From Ptychodera flava (Eukaryota; Hemichordata; Enteropneusta; Ptychoderidae), in NCBI RefSeq assembly GCF_041260155.1, contig NW_027248378.1, positions 62,001 to 126,000 of the forward strand: a stretch of 64,000 nucleotides of DNA, given 5' to 3'. Position numbers and translations under genes: made by a program. The notes beneath the pieces were generated by a model. That model saw only the letters and a program-made list of their open reading frames with translations, ran no database searches and was not told the origin of the DNA. Shown piece by piece: positions 25,528-36,757 of the stretch (positions are counted from its first letter, which is position 1; each line of letters starts with the position of its first letter).

Positions 25528-25669
25528 ATGAGTAGTATAAGCCTGCTTATAATATTATAATGAGCCTGATTATTCATGATGACGTTTTATAGTTGGTCAC
25601 GTGATTTGTATCTGTTTGCCTGTACGGCGTGAGTCTTGTTCAGCTTTAGAAGTTTATGCGTTACCAATA
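25528..25669 (+). repeat. DIRS split direct repeat A2 (142 bp)
   Basis: Second copy of A1 with about five substitutions, placed between B1 and B2 as expected for split direct repeats. Confidence 0.9.
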
Positions 25670-25688
25670 AAACTCATCCACCCTACCC

Positions 25689-25708
25689 GCGTCTGGAGTT
25701 GGGAATCT
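25689..25708 (+). repeat. DIRS split direct repeat B2
   Basis: Identical 20-mer to B1; taken as the right end of the element. Confidence 0.8.
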
Positions 25709-25731
25709 CAAAATAAAACAATTTGGGTCAG

Positions 25732-25779
25732 CAGCCTATTTACAATGCTACATCGCTGAAAATCACCCCTCCCCATATG
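25732..25779 (+). repeat. 48-bp repeat at right edge of the DIRS element
   Basis: Differs from 10770-10817 at one base (CCC for CCA). It is separated from B2 by about 23 bp that partly resemble the sequence left of the other copy (AAATAAAAC). A possible gypsy LTR begins at its end. Confidence 0.85.
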
Positions 25780-26700
25780 TGAAATGGGGAAAATATCTCA
25801 ATATGATGAGAAATATGTCCTTTTCAAATTATTTTATTGGGATTGTAAAATACTTTGTAAATGTATCGACATTCAAACATTTAAAACTTACAACTGGGAG
25901 ATAATATAAAGATCACTTGTGTTATGTAGGTCATTTCCCCCAAACTCATCATGACCTGAGTTTAATTAGTCTAGAACATTCTCAAGTTAACACTGCATGA
26001 AAACCCAATAATTCAGATAAATTCACATTAATGAGTTGCCTGTATTATAGTGTAATACACGTAAATTTACATGAATCCACATGAATACAGGCTTGCTGAA
26101 TACAAAAAATGGATTCTTTACTGTATTCATCTGTATATGCACTCTTCAGCTAAAATACAGGCAATAATCCATGTTAATACAGTAAGTATTATAGGGTTTT
26201 TATGCAGTGTAACTGCCCTTAACGACCTCACAACCTTGAATTCAATTAGTCATGTTTGGAATGTTCTGGAAATTTAATTAGTTGTGTAAGAGAGATAATT
26301 TTAGAACAGTAATTAGCATGTCAATAAAAGTTCTAGATTGTTCTTATATGCTCTTATGTAAGAACATGGGTATAAATAGGGACGTGCACAGCTTGCAGTC
26401 AGACATTTTGGGATCGTGTCTCTTGCGTGTTACTTCAAGTCTTTGGAAACTCAAGCAGTATTAATTTCAAGACTTTTCAAGACCTTCACGTCAACGATGG
26501 ATTTATACTGTGGACTTTGTGCGACTTCAAGCCTGCATGCCAAAGGACTGTTCATTCATCCAACTTACTGTTGCCGTCCCAGCTGAGATAAGTAATTTAT
26601 ACACTTTTACACTTTGTATTCTATCCCTGACTTTGCAATTAGTTTTATTTTTGTAATAAATTTCGTTGTATACAGAAATTGCTGACTTCACCTTTTGTTC
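25780..26700 (+). promoter_or_regulatory. possible 5' LTR/leader of the gypsy element
   Basis: Lies between the DIRS edge and the gag frame. TGTGAAATGGGG at 25778 could be an LTR start; TATAAATAG at about 26371 and TAATAAATT near 26656 look like a TATA box and a polyadenylation signal in the right order. No second LTR copy exists in the window to confirm the limits. A 219-bp MITE is inserted at 25991. Confidence 0.35.
25991..26209 (+). mobile_element. MITE, family 1, 219 bp
   Basis: Starts CACTGCATGAAAACCCAATA and ends GGGTTTTTATGCAGTG. TAA at 25988-25990 and 26210-26212 is the target duplication. Nearly identical to 17563-17781 (inverted) and similar to 52323-52541. Confidence 0.93.
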
Positions 26701-26706
26701 GTTTTT

Positions 26707-27402
26707 TATCACGTAACAAAATGCTTTTGCAGAGTGCTTTGGTGGATACAGCCAGAGAAATTTACATTCAGTTGTCGGTAGAGCAGGCTTCAAATTATGA
26801 TTCTGTGAAAGAATTAATTCTCAAGGGCTATGAAAAAATGGGTGCCTGAAGCTTACCGTCAGGGATTGTGAGAAGGCGAAAGATCAAACTTATGTTGAAT
26901 TTGCTCGAACTAAAGAGACTACTGTTTGATCGTTGGTGTTCTTCTGAAAAGGTCAGTCAGAATTATGAAAAATTACGACAACTTGTTTTGATTGAGGAAT
27001 TTAAAAGGTGCATTCAGAGTGACATCCAGACGTTTATCAATGAACAAAAGGCAGATACATTGGAGGTTGCTGCACATTTGGCCGATGATTTTGCATTGAC
27101 CCACAAATCTTCATTTCTCAGCAAACCATCCCAGTCCTTTTCATACAGAAACAATGCAGGGAAATTTAACTCCTCCTTTTCATCCAAGAATTTCTCAAGG
27201 ACAAATAGAAAATCAATTGACAACAGTTCACAGAGCTCAGGTAACCACGTCCACATTATCAGATCCCAAGTCTCAATCTCCTTCTGACAAAAAGTTTGGT
27301 ACAGTTTCTTGTAATAATTGTAAGAAAGACGGCCATTTAATGTCAGATTGTTTTAAATTGAAAAGAAAACGTGAAGGTCAAAGTGGTCAAAATGGATCTT
27401 AG
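26707..27402 (+). pseudogene. gypsy gag (capsid region and CCHC knuckle)
   Basis: Structural protein of a Ty3/gypsy element. Decayed capsid reads LVDTAREIYIQLSVEQ, VPEAYRQG, DQTYVEFARTKET, then FDRWCSSEKVSQNYEKLRQL and LIEEFKRCIQSDIQTFINEQ, a SCAN-like retroviral-capsid signature, followed by LADDFALTHKSSF. A zinc knuckle, CNNCKKDGHLMSDC, lies near 27312-27353. At least three frame changes and a stop occur between 26850 and 27400. These motifs match gag of a gypsy lineage common in fish and invertebrates as I remember it. Confidence 0.75.
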
Positions 27403-27594
27403 CCAACCGCCTTTATTTCTTCATCATCTCAATTAGAGTCTAATAATGTGTGTAACACATTTTCTTAGGTTAAACCCCCCTTATCCCCAATAAATGAGGT
27501 CAAGGTCAATTCTTCTCAAGATAGCATAATGGTATTTTTGAACCATTCATTCATGATGGTTTTATATCATTTTTAGTGATTTTTCTTCCTCTAC

Positions 27595-27960
27595 CCCTGT
27601 CAAAATTTAAGACATACTAGGACTTCCCAGCCTCTTTTGTTGGCAGATACCTTGCCGTTTTCTGAAAAGTCATTTTCAGGTTCTAAAGTTCTTATTAAGG
27701 GGTAGATTGTAGTGACTACATTCCTGTTCCTCTCCATAACGTCTATTTGTCTTGGACTTTGTTTCATGACATGTGACTTTAGGTATTAGGCCTATTTTGC
27801 CTTTTGAAGGGATTCACTTTCTTCTTGGAAACGACCTTGCTGGAGACAAGGTCATTACAAATCCACTTGTGACTAATAATCCTAGTTTAGATCAGGATCC
27901 GTAGCCAATTGAGGAAGAGATTCCGGGTTATACCCTTCATGTGCTATTACTCGAGCCATG
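27595..27960 (+). pseudogene. gypsy protease remnant
   Basis: Degraded aspartic protease: SQPLLLADTLPFSEKSFSGS, an ILPFEGIHFLLGNDLAGDK-like stretch near 27800-27850, then the linker PIEEEIPG and CAITRAMSKKI. The catalytic D-T/S-G seems replaced by H-T-R just before SQPLLLAD. Stops and shifts interrupt it. It sits directly between gag and integrase. Confidence 0.6.
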
Positions 27961-28144
27961 TCAAAGAAAATTTTCTGAGAATCAAAATATTCTCAAAAAT
28001 AATGTCACAGATGGTGATTTAAATGACTCCTTTCTCAGTCATGTATTTGGCACGGATCATTCTGTTATCTCTCGTGGAACTGAAACTTCAAGTAAAACTT
28101 CTGCTGACCAAGGTCAGACATTTTCTCGATCAAATCACATTGCA

Positions 28145-29307
28145 GAATAACACAAAGACCTAGATATTTTGTGTTTGTTTGACAGAATAGTTGACAAAGG
28201 CGAAACTTCAGATAGCTCTATTTCCTATTATACACAATCTGATGTTCTCATGCGTCAATGGAGACCTCCAAATGTCTTGGTTGATGACTTTTTGGTTATT
28301 AAACATCAAATCGTGGTTCCAAATGCCCTATCGGCTGGAATATTGCGCCTGGCTCATGAAACACCCTGGGTTGGTCATTTAGGAGTCAGGAAAACTTAAT
28401 AAAATAAAATATAAATAAAAATAAAATACTTTTATTTGCCTAATCTTTGGCAGGATGTAGCACATTTCTGTAAAATTTGTCACACACGTAAAATGGTAGG
28501 AAAACCAAATCAGACCATTCAAAAGGCCCCTTTACAGCCAATTCCTGCATTTCAGGAACCATTTAGTAGGATAGATTGTGTTGGGCCGCTACCAAAAACA
28601 AGATCTGGGAATGAGTATATGTTGACAATAATTTATACATCTACTCGTTTCCCAGAAGCCATACCACTGAGAAATATAAAGGCAAAGACTATAGTGAAAG
28701 CTTTAGTCAAATTTTTCACTATATTTGGCCTTCCTAAACGTGTCCAGTCCGATCAAGGCTCCAACTTTATGTCTGTTATTTTCCAACAAGTAATTGATCA
28801 GCTAGGCATTAAACAGTATAGGTCATCCGCCTATCATCCAGAAAGTCAGGGTGCTCTTGAGCGATTTCATCAAACTTTGAAAAACATGATTAGGACCTAC
28901 TGTTTTGACACAGAGAAACAGTGTGATAAAGGAATTAATTTTCTGCTCTTTGCTGTTAGAGAGTCAATCCAAGAGTCTCTTGCTTTAAGCCCATTTGAGC
29001 TTGTATTTGGACATACAGTCTGTGGCCCACTTAAGCTCGTTAAAGAGAAATTCATATCAGGCGATGATGATTGTCTGAATATTTTGCAATATGTGTCAGA
29101 TTTTCGTACAAAACTCTCTAAGGCATATGAGTTAGCAAAAGAAAACCTTGAGTCATCTCAGCAGTCGATGGAAACCAAATATGATAAAACACCTCAAAAC
29201 GGAAGTTTGAACCAGGTCAAAAAGTTCTTGTTCTTTTTCCAGTTCCTGGCAAACCAATTCATGCTCGTTACTTTGGGCCATATCTAATCGATAAGAAATT
29301 AAGGTAG
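28145..29307 (+). pseudogene. gypsy integrase with GPY/F module
   Basis: Inserts element DNA into the host chromosome. N-terminal zinc region: LRLAHETPWVGHLGVRKT (His pair) and FCKICHTRK (Cys pair), separated by an A/T-rich insertion with stops at about 28399-28437. Catalytic core: RIDCVGPLPKT (D), VQSDQGSNFMS (D), SAYHPESQGALERFHQTLK (E), so all three acidic residues are present. The C-terminal GPY/F-like module (KVLVLFPVPGKPIHARYFGP) is reached by a frame change near 29210 and ends LIDKKLR-stop at 29305. No reverse transcriptase follows or precedes, so the element is truncated or has an unusual domain order. Confidence 0.85.
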
Positions 29308-29569
29308 TGGTAATGGGTAGAGCGACAGTTAAAATTTGAAAAACTGTTGATGTTTTTGCAATTTAAATTGGTGAAAAGAAAGTTCATGAAAGTAAATTGA
29401 GGTCACTGAGTTAGAATATATGGAAAAATGAGCAAAAATATTCCCAGAAATACGTTATTTCCCTATTTGCTGGGGAGTCTGAGTGTGCCCTCTGTCAGAC
29501 TATAAAGGTCCTGACTGTTGTTTTCTCTGTGGGAGACTTCCTCACTGTGTGACATGTGACCAACACCGA

Positions 29570-29867
29570 CACTGGGCAAAATGCTTGATATACAACAATA
29601 TATACACATATACTGATTCTGTACATGTGTCAAATACATTCAGTATACAGTACGTATGCTAATAAAATGCAAAACTACAGTGTACACTTAGTGTGCAAAG
29701 ATCTGCATTACGTATACTCATGATCTGCATAGAAATACACTACGCATATCAACGTATTGGAATGTTCCATATACAAAGATATACGCTGCATATGCAATTA
29801 GTATTCTGTTCCATATACATCAATATACGTGAATATGCTAAGCGCATATCAAGCATTTTGTCTAGTG
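29570..29867 (+). mobile_element. MITE, family 2, full-length copy (298 bp)
   Basis: Ends CACTGGGCAAAATGCTTGAT and ATCAAGCATTTTGTCTAGTG are inverted repeats. CGA at 29567-29569 and 29868-29870 is a 3-bp target duplication. Aligns with 10399-10695 over its whole length. Confidence 0.9.
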
Positions 29868-29923
29868 CGAAGATACAGAATTGCGCCAAGTCACTTTATA
29901 TGCAGCAGGGTAATCACGGCACC

Positions 29924-29976
29924 ATGAGCTTCGTCCAAGAAATTGAGACCTTTAAGAAGGATTTTTCCGAGAGAGG
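29924..29976 (+). CDS. possible first coding exon of a host gene
   Basis: GGCACCATGAGC is a good animal start context. The frame reads MSFVQEIETFKKDFSER and runs into GAGAGG|GTAAGT, a strong 5' splice donor at 29977. A short charged helix-like N-terminus. No downstream exon was recognised up to the next TE, so the gene may have a long first intron or be non-functional. Confidence 0.35.
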
Positions 29977-31439
29977 GTAAGTATTTTTTTTTCTGTGAAA
30001 CCTCTGTCAAAGATATTCTATTGCACTGGCGATTTAGTGATATGAAATAGTCGTCCAAACTGATTGGAAAGCCGAATATGTTTGGTCTGTAGTGAAAACG
30101 CATAAACAGATACTTTCATTCTTTATTCATTTGACTTAACCTTATCTATAGCATCGTGCCCGACCCATACCATTAGAGAGATGGCTTTGGCAGTGTACCT
30201 ACATGCCTGTACTACTATATAATCTCTGTCCTCCAGAATTCAGTTTGTAATGAGGTGATGACAATTAGTCCATGTAATGATGAGTGAAACCGCCTTAGCT
30301 GACATTTATGTAAAAATAAAAGTTCTGGGGGTTCATTGATTATTGTAACGTACGTCGATCGTTTGATTTGACCTCTTTCCTCTACCGGCCCAACTTTATG
30401 TACATTGCACGGATGTTCAATTTTCTACCGTAACCAATAAATCGCAAGCAAGCACATTCGGTTTTTCTCTAAGTAAATTTCGTATTTCGATAAAAAATTA
30501 TGTCTCTTTCGCTCGGAAATTCCATAGTATCGGTTGAATTTCCTTGACTATATAAAGGACGTAAAAAGAGAGAAATGTGTGCACTTTACCGCCAACATTT
30601 CGGTTTGTTTACATTACTCTCGATGAATTGCGTAATTTTGCAGCCGAAGTGCGGTACGCACCTCGTAAAATTTCTCCGTGCACACTGAACCGTCGCGACT
30701 ATAAAGTGATGTAGAAAAGAAAGTTCGAAAAATACGTATTATTATATTATACTTGTATTTTGTTGCCATGCGAAATATTTCCTAGATGTGCTTGTAGAGC
30801 AACTTAACTTGCCGATACCCGATGTGTCTAGCCTCCGAAGTGACTATTACAAATCATATGTACTTCACGGTCGCTTTTCATGCCAAACGGAACATGAAGT
30901 TTTGCGTACGCGATTTCTGAAATAGCCAAAATCCCTAAAACCTGTTCAAGCTACACCACGGTTTCTCAGTCTTCATTGAAAACTTGTGTCGATGGCAAGT
31001 GGGGGGGGGGGGGGATCGTGTACGGTATGCGTACGTGAAGCCTACGACATCATAACGTACTTTGCTTTTTCACATCTTTTGAAGCCGACGATGCCGATCA
31101 TCGCTATTTCACTCTTTGGCAACGGACTTTTTTACAAGTGTTGTCAAAACCGATTCGTCAGTCGGCCTGGTATGGAGCGCGCAAAAATATTCGAAACTTT
31201 CTGAATGCCACATTTTTCTCCTCATTTTCACGGCAAGAAAAAGGGAAACAGGTGATTGATTTCGATATCGTAAGTATTCTCGACGTCAGTAGGTAAAACG
31301 CAAACGAGCAAGGTGAATGAGAGATCAGACGATACAGAAGAGCGAACGATACGGAAATTGTGTGGAAAAAAAACAAAAAACAAAACTAAAATTTAAAGGC
31401 AGTAATGCTTACAATAATGCTGCAAGACTGTTACTGGAT
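29977..31439. other. no gene recognised; 14-G homopolymer
   Basis: Intronic or intergenic. Notable only for a run of 14 G at 31001-31014 and some CpG around 30590-31200, which might mark a promoter. Confidence 0.4.
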
Positions 31440-31767
31440 TATGAGAAATGAGTCTAATGTTTGTATCTAACAGAATAAGCAACTTTGATGCTCTTCTGAG
31501 AATCAGATTAACAGCCTGAGACAAAGACTTTTGAAAAGTAGCAATGCAATTGTACGAAATGTATGTAAATCATTGTATTTCAACTCAGATATGGTAAAAC
31601 ACTGGAATAAGTTACTCTTTGTTTAATTGTCTGTTTAAAAGAAACCCATTGGATTATGTTGACATAATCAATTTTTCTATCTTTTCAACCATAATTTAAT
31701 CTTGTAACTGAATTTTCATACTATTACCTCATTGGCTTTTATATGGACGCTCAGGTCCGAAATAAAG

Positions 31768-31843
<76 letters not shown>
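31440..31843 (+). mobile_element. 3' end of a LINE with (ATA)n tail
   Basis: Coding-like C-terminal remnant: RISNFDALLRIRL, a frame change, then SLRQRLLKSSNAIVRNVC and KSLYFNSDMVKHWNKLL before a stop. It is followed by a 3' UTR-like stretch, AATAAAGATA, and a (TAATAA)n tail at 31771-31843. The 5' truncation and simple-repeat tail are typical of LINE copies. Clade not determined. Confidence 0.55.
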
Positions 31844-31844
<1 letters not shown>

Positions 31845-33869
31845 ATATGGCAGCAAAGCAGCAATGAAGGCTTCGAGAAAATGAGCAAATGGTTACATAG
31901 TTATAATATAATAAAGAATAAGATATTAACCTGTATTGTAAAGGAAATAATTAAGTGCATAATTGATAAAATTCAGAATATGGCATCATATTGTCACTAT
32001 CCCACCAAGTTTAAACAATATATCTCTTGTTGTTACTGATTTATTGGCAAAAACGTATTTTAGGTCAAAGGTCATAGAGGTAACGTGACATTTTGTCAAA
32101 AAAAATGTATTGCTAAGTTATCCCAATATACCATAAATCAGATCTATTAGCTGGCTCAAAATTATATATGCGCATATTTAATGAGGTACATAATGTGATG
32201 TCATTAGGTCTCCCACAATACCAAATATAAAGGGTGTAGCACTTGTGGTTACTTAGTTAAGAATATATATGTGTATTCAAGGTCAAAGGCCATCGAGGTG
32301 ACGTGACATTTTGTCAAAAAAATTGTAATGCAAAGATATCCCAATATAATAAAAATAAGATCTCTAGCTCTATTGGCTGGCTCAGAATTAGATATGAGCA
32401 AAATTAATAAGGTACAAAATGTGGTGTCATAAGGTCTCCAATCATACCACATGTGAAGGCTATTTCACTTGTGGTTACTAAGTTATGGACATATACTCAT
32501 ATATAAGGTCAGAGCTCATCGAGGTCACCAGACATTTTATCAAAAAAATTATATTGCTAAGTTATCCCTATATACCAAAAATCAGACCTCTAGCTCTATT
32601 CGCTGGCTCAGAATTAGATATGCGCATAATTAATGAGGTACAGGATGTGTTGTCATAAGGTCTCGCACCATACGAAATATGAAGGGTGTAGCACTTGTGG
32701 TTACTTAGTTATGGACATATACTCATATATAAGGTCAAAAGTCATCGAGGTCACATGACTTTTTTCAAAAAAATTGTAATGCCAAGCTTTCTTTATATAA
32801 CGAAAATCAGACTTCTAGCTCTATTAGCTGGCTCAAAATTAGATATGCGCATAAATAATGAGGTACATAATGTGATGTCATTAGGTCTCCCACCATACCA
32901 AATATAAAGGGTGTAGCACTTTTGATTACTTAGTTATGAACATATATGTGTATTCAATGTCAACGGCCATCGAGGTCACATGATATTTTGTAAAAAAAAT
33001 TGTATTGCTAAGTTATCCTAATATAGCAAAAATCGGATCGCTTGCTCTATTATCTGGATATGAATTAGATATGCGCATAAATAATGAGGTACAGGATGTG
33101 GTGTCATAAGGTCTCCCATCATACCAAATATGAAGACTGTAATACTTTTGGTTACTTAGAACTCAAGCTCTAGTTTGAAGGCTGGAATTAGATATGTGCA
33201 TAATGAATGAGGTATAGAAACATGCTAGGGTCATAGGTCAAGCTTATCCTCAAAATATTGATTTGCAGTTTTATCCCCTGTTGGTCATTATTCAGTAGTC
33301 ACTAGCCCCTGGCCCCCCCGGAACTCTCACATAGGCCAGAAATAGCCATTGGTATAGCTTAGCTGCAGAGGTATAGGGGAGGTCAAAGGTTATTGGAAAA
33401 TCAGAAAAACAATACTTTAAAAACCACTTCATATAAACGGCAAGGTGAAAATTCCTGAAGTTTGGTATGTAGCAACTGAGTAGTATGGTCTAAAAAGTTT
33501 CTTAACAGATTTTCGATTTTTCAATTTTATGCAAATTACGTGAAATCATGTATCCAATCAAAATATGAAGGGTCAGATGCACCAGTACTCAGTACGCTTA
33601 AAATGCCCTTTAAATTTGGAAAGCCTGCACGCAACGGTTTTGGAGATCTAAGCTTTGCAAAGAATTTACGGAAGAAGTAGAGGAAAAAGAAGAAGAGGAA
33701 GTGATCCTGAGTAAATAAAATAGTGTAAATAAAAACTAATAATAATAAAAACTAATAATAATAAAAAAACAGAACGATTACAAGAGGGATTCGCACCATT
33801 GGTGTCGAAACCCTAAAAACAGAACGATTACTATAGGGTTTCGCACCTATGGTGTCGAAACCCTAATAA
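31845..33869 (+). repeat. complex interspersed repeat copy E1, built of ~220-bp units
   Basis: Begins ATATGGCAGCAAAGCAGCAA and ends with the hairpin at 33835-33864 and CCCTAATAA. Internally about five diverged tandem units, each with an AGGTCA pair, GTGACATTTTGTCAAAAAAA, AAGTTATCCC, ATCAGA-CTCTAGCTC and AATTAGATATGCGCATAA. Then a unique tail (33230-33720) shared with E2. No protein-coding frame; short ORFs are repeat translations. Confidence 0.8.
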
Positions 33870-34944
33870 ATATAGCTGCAAGCAGCAATGACGGGGTTTC
33901 GACACTAGTTGCTGCATTAGAGCAAAGGGAGAATAAGATATGCACATAATTAATGCATACATGATGTCGTGTCATAAGGTTTATTTAGTACTAAATACCA
34001 AGTGCGTAAAACCTTTGTTAATGAGATATGCACATATACGTAAATTAAAGGTCAAAGGTCGTAGATGTCACATGACATTTTGTCAAAAAAATTGTATTGC
34101 TAAGTATTTCTATATACCAAAAATCAGTCCTTTAGCTCTATACGCTTGCTCAGAATTAGATATGTACATAATTAATGAGGTACAGGTATGTGAAAAGGTC
34201 TCCAATCATACCAAATATGAAGTGTGTAGCACTTGTTGTTACTAAGTTACATTTAAGGTCAAAGGTCATCCAGGTTACATGACATTCAATAAAATTGTAT
34301 TGCTAAGTTATCCCTATCCACCAAAAATCAGACCTCTAGCTTTATTGGTTATAATATTTAAGGTCAAAGGTCATCGAGGTCACATGACATTTTGTCAAAA
34401 AAATTGTATTGCTATGCTATCACTATATACCAAAAATCAGACCTCTAGCTCTATTAGCTTGCTCAGAATTAGATATGCGCATAATAAATGAGTTGCGAGT
34501 CACATGACATGTTGTCAAAAAACTTGTAATACTAAGTTATCCCTTATACCAAAAATCTAACCTCTAGCTCAATTAGCTGGATCAGAATTAGATATGCGCA
34601 TAATTGATGAGATACAGGATGTGATGTCATAAGGTCTCCAATCATGCCAAATATGAAGGATGTAGCTCTTGTGGTTACTTAGTTATGGACATAAACGTAT
34701 ATTTGAGGTCAAAGGTCATGGAGGTCACATGACATTTTTCCAAAAAAATTGTAATGATAAGTTATCCCTATATACCATAAATCAGACCTCTAGCTCAATT
34801 AGCTGGCTCAGAATTAGATATGCGCATTATTAATGAGGTACAGGATGTTGTGTCATAAGGTCTCCAATCATGCCATATAAAAAGGGTGTAGCACTTGTGG
34901 TTACTTAGTTATTGACATATACGTATATTTAAGGTCAAAGGTCA
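32062..34944 (+). promoter_or_regulatory. array of DR1-type AGGTCA direct repeats
   Basis: AGGTCAAAGGTCA, the consensus direct repeat with 1-bp spacing bound by RXR/HNF4/COUP-type nuclear receptors, occurs exactly at 32062, 34256, 34361, 34706 and 34932, with one-mismatch versions in other units (e.g. 34050, 33385, 35577). It is usually followed by a third half-site, TCGAGGTCAC. Binding is inferred from the known motif only. Confidence 0.5.
33835..33864 (+). repeat. terminal hairpin of E1
   Basis: AGGGTTTCGCACC / GGTGTCGAAACCCT stem with a 3-nt loop. A diverged duplicate lies just upstream (33785-33814). Confidence 0.8.
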
Positions 34945-36012
34945 TCGAGGTCACATGACATTTTGTCAAAAACATTGTGTCCCATAGTTATCCCTATATA
35001 CCAAAAATCAGATCTCGAGCTCTATTAGCTGGCTCAGAATTAGATATGCGCATAAGTAATGAGGTACAAGATGTGGTGTCGTAAGGTCTCCCATCTTACC
35101 AAATATGAAGGATGTAGCACTTGTGGTTACTTAGTTGTGGACATATACCTATATTTAAGGTCAAAAGTCAACAAGGTCACATTACATTTTGTCAAAAAAT
35201 TTGTATTGCTAAGTTATCCCTATGTGCCAAAAATCAGACCTCTACCTCTATTTTCCAGCCAAAAATTAGATATGCACATAATTAATGAGGTACAGGAAGT
35301 CCCAGTCATGTGACATATTTTCAAAAGACTTTGTTCCAATAGTTATCCCTGTATACCGAAAATCAGACATCTACCTCTATTTTGAAGCCCAGAATTAGAT
35401 ATGCGCATAAATTATAAGGCTCAGTATTATATGAAGGGCAAAGGGCAAGGAAAACCCCGCGATCGGGTTTCCAATTGGTCGCAAACTTGACTTTGTTCCA
35501 TATACACCTGTTCCCAGGGACTGTTAAAAAGCCAAGAATGAGATATAGCAATAGCTTAACGACAGAGTAGTGGCGAAGGTCAGAGGTCATACAAAAATAT
35601 GAAAAATAATGCTTTAAAAATCTTCTTCTCAAAATCGGCAGGGCCTGTGACCTTGATATTTGGCAAAAAGGAGCCTAGCTGTATGGTCTACAAAATGACC
35701 TCGCGGAATTTTGATTCATTTCTTTTTATGCAAATGAGGTGAATTTGAAATTTTCAAAGCAATATGGCAGCTGGGTCATGTGACCAGTCGTCATGGTAAC
35801 AAAATAGAAAAATATTGATTTTGAGTTTTACCCGTATGCTAAATATGAACTAAATCGGAACAACGGTGTATGAATGAGAGGCAAATACTTGGGGAGAACA
35901 ATAATAATAAAAAACAGAACGATTACAAGAGGGCTTCGAGAGAAGGTCTAGAAACCCTAAAAACAGAACGATTTCAATAGGGTTTCGAGACGAAATTCTC
36001 GAAACCCTAATA
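33870..36012 (+). repeat. complex interspersed repeat copy E2, head-to-tail with E1
   Basis: Begins ATATAGCTGCAAGCAGCAAT, directly abutting E1, and ends with the hairpin at 35979-36008. It contains about seven tandem units of the same kind and a tail (35560-35890) that aligns with 33370-33640 of E1. Unit spacing is irregular (107-225 bp), pointing to internal loss and gain of units. Confidence 0.8.
35979..36008 (+). repeat. terminal hairpin of E2
   Basis: AGGGTTTCGAGA / TCTCGAAACCCT perfect 12-bp stem with a 6-nt loop. Compared with E1 the inner stem differs on both arms yet still pairs. Confidence 0.85.
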
Positions 36013-36757
36013 ATATCATTTATGTATATTGAAACGTTGAATATTGGTTTGATGGTTGAAAAGTCCGAACGCCAGTTGTTTGTTTTCAAGGCGCTGTGAC
36101 GCAAAATAGACGCAAGAACTGCAAGTACCAAGATGGCCCGCGGTCGAGAATTGTAGTAGGCTGATTACGTATGTCATGATGCCAACAATACTTCAACACA
36201 AAAAATTTTATTACAAAGTTCCACGATTTAAAGTTTGAGGTTTAATTCTGTGCCTGTGCTTTTTATTTTGTTACGAATTCCGACAGTTTTTTTCCCGGGT
36301 TAGTGGCAGCGGCGAACGTCTTCGCTGTGGCCAGCTGTGGAAACGCAGCTCGCTGACTGTGGCGGGTCACCTAAAGGTCAACCGTGCCACGCAACAACTC
36401 AACTGCATATGGGCCGTCTCGTTGTCCGTGTAGAATACCCACCTTGGGTCGTGACTTTGAGCGGCAAATAAATCAAAGTTAGCGTAATTCAATAAAATGA
36501 ACTATACCTGCCTGAAATCTGATTATTGCTCATTCCCTGATTGCTTTTGTGAACACGATCTCTGGTTGTTTTGCCTATTTCAGCTGATTTTTCGTACTCA
36601 AGATTTCCAGTCGGAAAAGAATAGAAATGACGTCTATTGATATGCTAATGAAACGTCACGCAGAGCCCGGGACAAAGTCCGGTGCCTGAATGGAAGTTGT
36701 TGATTTTCGGAAATGAAAATTGTAACGAGACATTTGTCTTATCATTATACATTCTAG
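36013..36757. other. upstream region of the three-exon gene, locally CpG-rich
   Basis: 36290-36480 is CpG-rich (GCGGCGAACGTC, GGCGGGTCACC), which may be a promoter or first non-coding exon. I could not place a start codon or earlier coding exon with confidence. Confidence 0.3.

Noticed and set aside
31001..31014. G-quadruplex from a 14-G run
   Set aside because: A single homopolymer without separated G-tracts; length may also be a sequencing artefact.
32000..36000. CRISPR-like array
   Set aside because: Units are ~220 bp, diverged throughout, and without constant short repeats and unique spacers; eukaryotic context.
33835..36012. Helitron 3' end (hairpin plus CTRR)
   Set aside because: The hairpin and CCCTAA are suggestive, but the hairpin abuts CTAA with no spacer, no TC start is evident and no Rep/helicase is present. 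Kept as an unassigned repeat.
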